Source of the DNA: Vampirovibrionales bacterium
GTDB taxonomy: Bacteria; Cyanobacteriota; Vampirovibrionia; Vampirovibrionales; JAJTHC01
Direction of reading: 5' to 3'
Assembly (NCBI GenBank): GCA_021299615.1
Contig: JAJTHC010000243.1
Coordinates: forward strand, 1 to 6,407
Length of the DNA stretch: 6,407 nt
Part shown: piece by piece, positions 5,960 through 6,407 of the stretch
Layout of the letters: each line of letters begins with the position of its first letter
Numbering within the stretch: position 1 is the first letter of the stretch
Translations under genes and position numbers: made by a program
The notes under the pieces: generated by a model
Told to the model about the DNA's origin: nothing
Databases searched by the model: none
The model's input: the letters and a program-made list of their open reading frames with translations, nothing else

Positions 5960-6113
5960 AAAAGTCTATCTTGCTCTGTCCCCCCTCCTAATTTTAGGAG
6001 GGGGTTAGGGGGCGGTTAAACCCACAAACGTAGTCTAGGGTTTAACCTCACCCTCGAACGTCTTACGACGTTCTCTTCCCTCTCCTAAAATTAGGAGAGG
6101 GGACAAGACTTTT
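5960..6113. repeat. Nested palindromic repeat R5 downstream of era
   Basis: Outer arms AAAAGTCT (5960-5967)/AGACTTTT (6106-6113) and TGTCCCC/GGGGACA (ends 5977 and 6105) enclose four hairpins: CCCCCTCCTAA-TT-TTAGGAGGGGG (5981-6004); GGTTAAACCC/GGGTTTAACC (6014-6023/6038-6047); GAACGTC-TTAC-GACGTTC (6056-6073); and CCCTCTCCTAA-AA-TTAGGAGAGGG (6078-6101). The whole folds back on itself. Dispersed intergenic palindromes of the CCTCCTAA...TTAGGAGG kind are common in many bacterial genomes (general knowledge, not searched). R5 shares no sequence with the R1-R4 family. It starts about 5 bp after the era stop and could act as its terminator. Confidence 0.8.
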
Positions 6114-6134
6114 CCAAAACTTTTCTATAGACGT

Positions 6135-6152
6135 CTCCATTAAAAAATGGAG
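6135..6152. other. Short perfect hairpin
   Basis: CTCCATT (6135-6141) and AATGGAG (6146-6152) flank an AAAA loop. It lies 22 bp after R5 and may be a separate small terminator-like structure, though no T-tract follows. The stretch 6153-6210 between it and R4 shows no gene or clear signal. Confidence 0.35.
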
Positions 6153-6210
6153 TGCCTTGAAGAAGGGCTGGCATCGTGTCGAATAACTTAAAGAGAGTCT
6201 GTTTTCTCGA

Positions 6211-6360
6211 TATAGCCGTCTTTAGAGTTTTCTGAACAGTAGGCTAGACGAGGAGCCTAGATTATTTTGTGAGGGCGTGTAGTAAGACCTACATAACGGA
6301 ACAAAATAATCGTAGCGACAAAGTATAGACACTGTACAGGAAATTAAAAAGACGGCTATC
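6211..6360 (+). repeat. MITE-like repeat R4 (type I arms, module B)
   Basis: The arms 6212-6240 and 6331-6359 are inverted repeats matching at 24 of 29 positions, perfect over the outer ATAGCCGTCTTT. Inside are the TAGGCT/AGCCTA hairpin (6240-6245/6254-6259) also seen in R1, module B (6261-6310) bounded by a perfect 10-bp inverted repeat ATTATTTTGT/ACAAAATAAT, and the core ATCGTAGCGACAA (6309-6321). It has the same orientation and nearly the same length as R1. Its right end is only 5 bp from the ribosome-binding site of the next gene, so it forms that gene's 5' leader or promoter region. Confidence 0.85.
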
Positions 6361-6378
6361 AATCGGAGGTCCCCCCCT

Positions 6379-6407
6379 ATGCAAGCCCAGCAACCCCAAC
6401 AACAGCA
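6379..6407 (+). CDS. Start of a Gln-rich protein, cut by the window end
   Basis: ATG at 6379 follows GGAGG (6365-6369) at a normal spacing, with a run of seven C residues (6371-6377) in the spacer. The nine complete codons read MQAQQPQQQ, a Gln/Pro-rich N-terminus. Too little is visible to assign any function. The strong ribosome-binding site makes a real start likely. The gene begins directly after repeat R4. Confidence 0.6.

Overview
This window looks like bacterial chromosome. Genes have Shine-Dalgarno sites, and a housekeeping GTPase gene (era) lies among accessory-looking genes. I cannot name the organism from sequence alone. The AT-leaning, repeat-rich spacers and moderate GC of the genes would fit an environmental or uncultured lineage, but that is only an impression. 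I see no rRNA, tRNA, CRISPR array or transposase gene.

Layout, left to right: (1) the 3' part of an unrecognised low-complexity gene (3-716); (2) a 488-bp spacer with a strong hairpin, a MITE-like repeat (R1) and a likely promoter with a 14-bp palindrome; (3) a GNAT acetyltransferase gene (1205-1705), then a PLP-dependent threonine/serine dehydratase-like gene (1776-2978, probable GTG start); (4) a stand-alone RibD-C/dihydrofolate-reductase-fold gene (3156-3890) lying between two related repeats (R2, R3) in opposite orientation; (5) a minus-strand gene (4110-4748) for a small protein with an LHH-type HNH nuclease motif; (6) divergent from it, era (4930-5955); (7) a 423-bp spacer holding a second repeat family (R5), a short hairpin and another MITE-like copy (R4); (8) the first codons of a Gln-rich protein cut by the window edge (6379 onward).

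The most striking content is not a gene. Four intergenic repeats (R1 950-1098, R2 2968-3133, R3 3888-3974, R4 6211-6360) form one mosaic family. They share a core, ATCGTAGCGACAACGAAGA or a variant. There are two kinds of inverted terminal arm (type I in R1 and R4, type II in R2 and R3) and two kinds of internal module (A in R1 and R3, B in R2 and R4), so all four arm/module combinations occur once. The ends fit insertion at TA. Type I copies lie upstream of genes. Type II copies touch the 3' ends of genes, and one supplies the last codons and stop of the dehydratase gene.

The genes do not form an obvious pathway. The acetyltransferase and dehydratase genes may be co-transcribed. The reductase, nuclease and era genes look like separate units divided by repeats.
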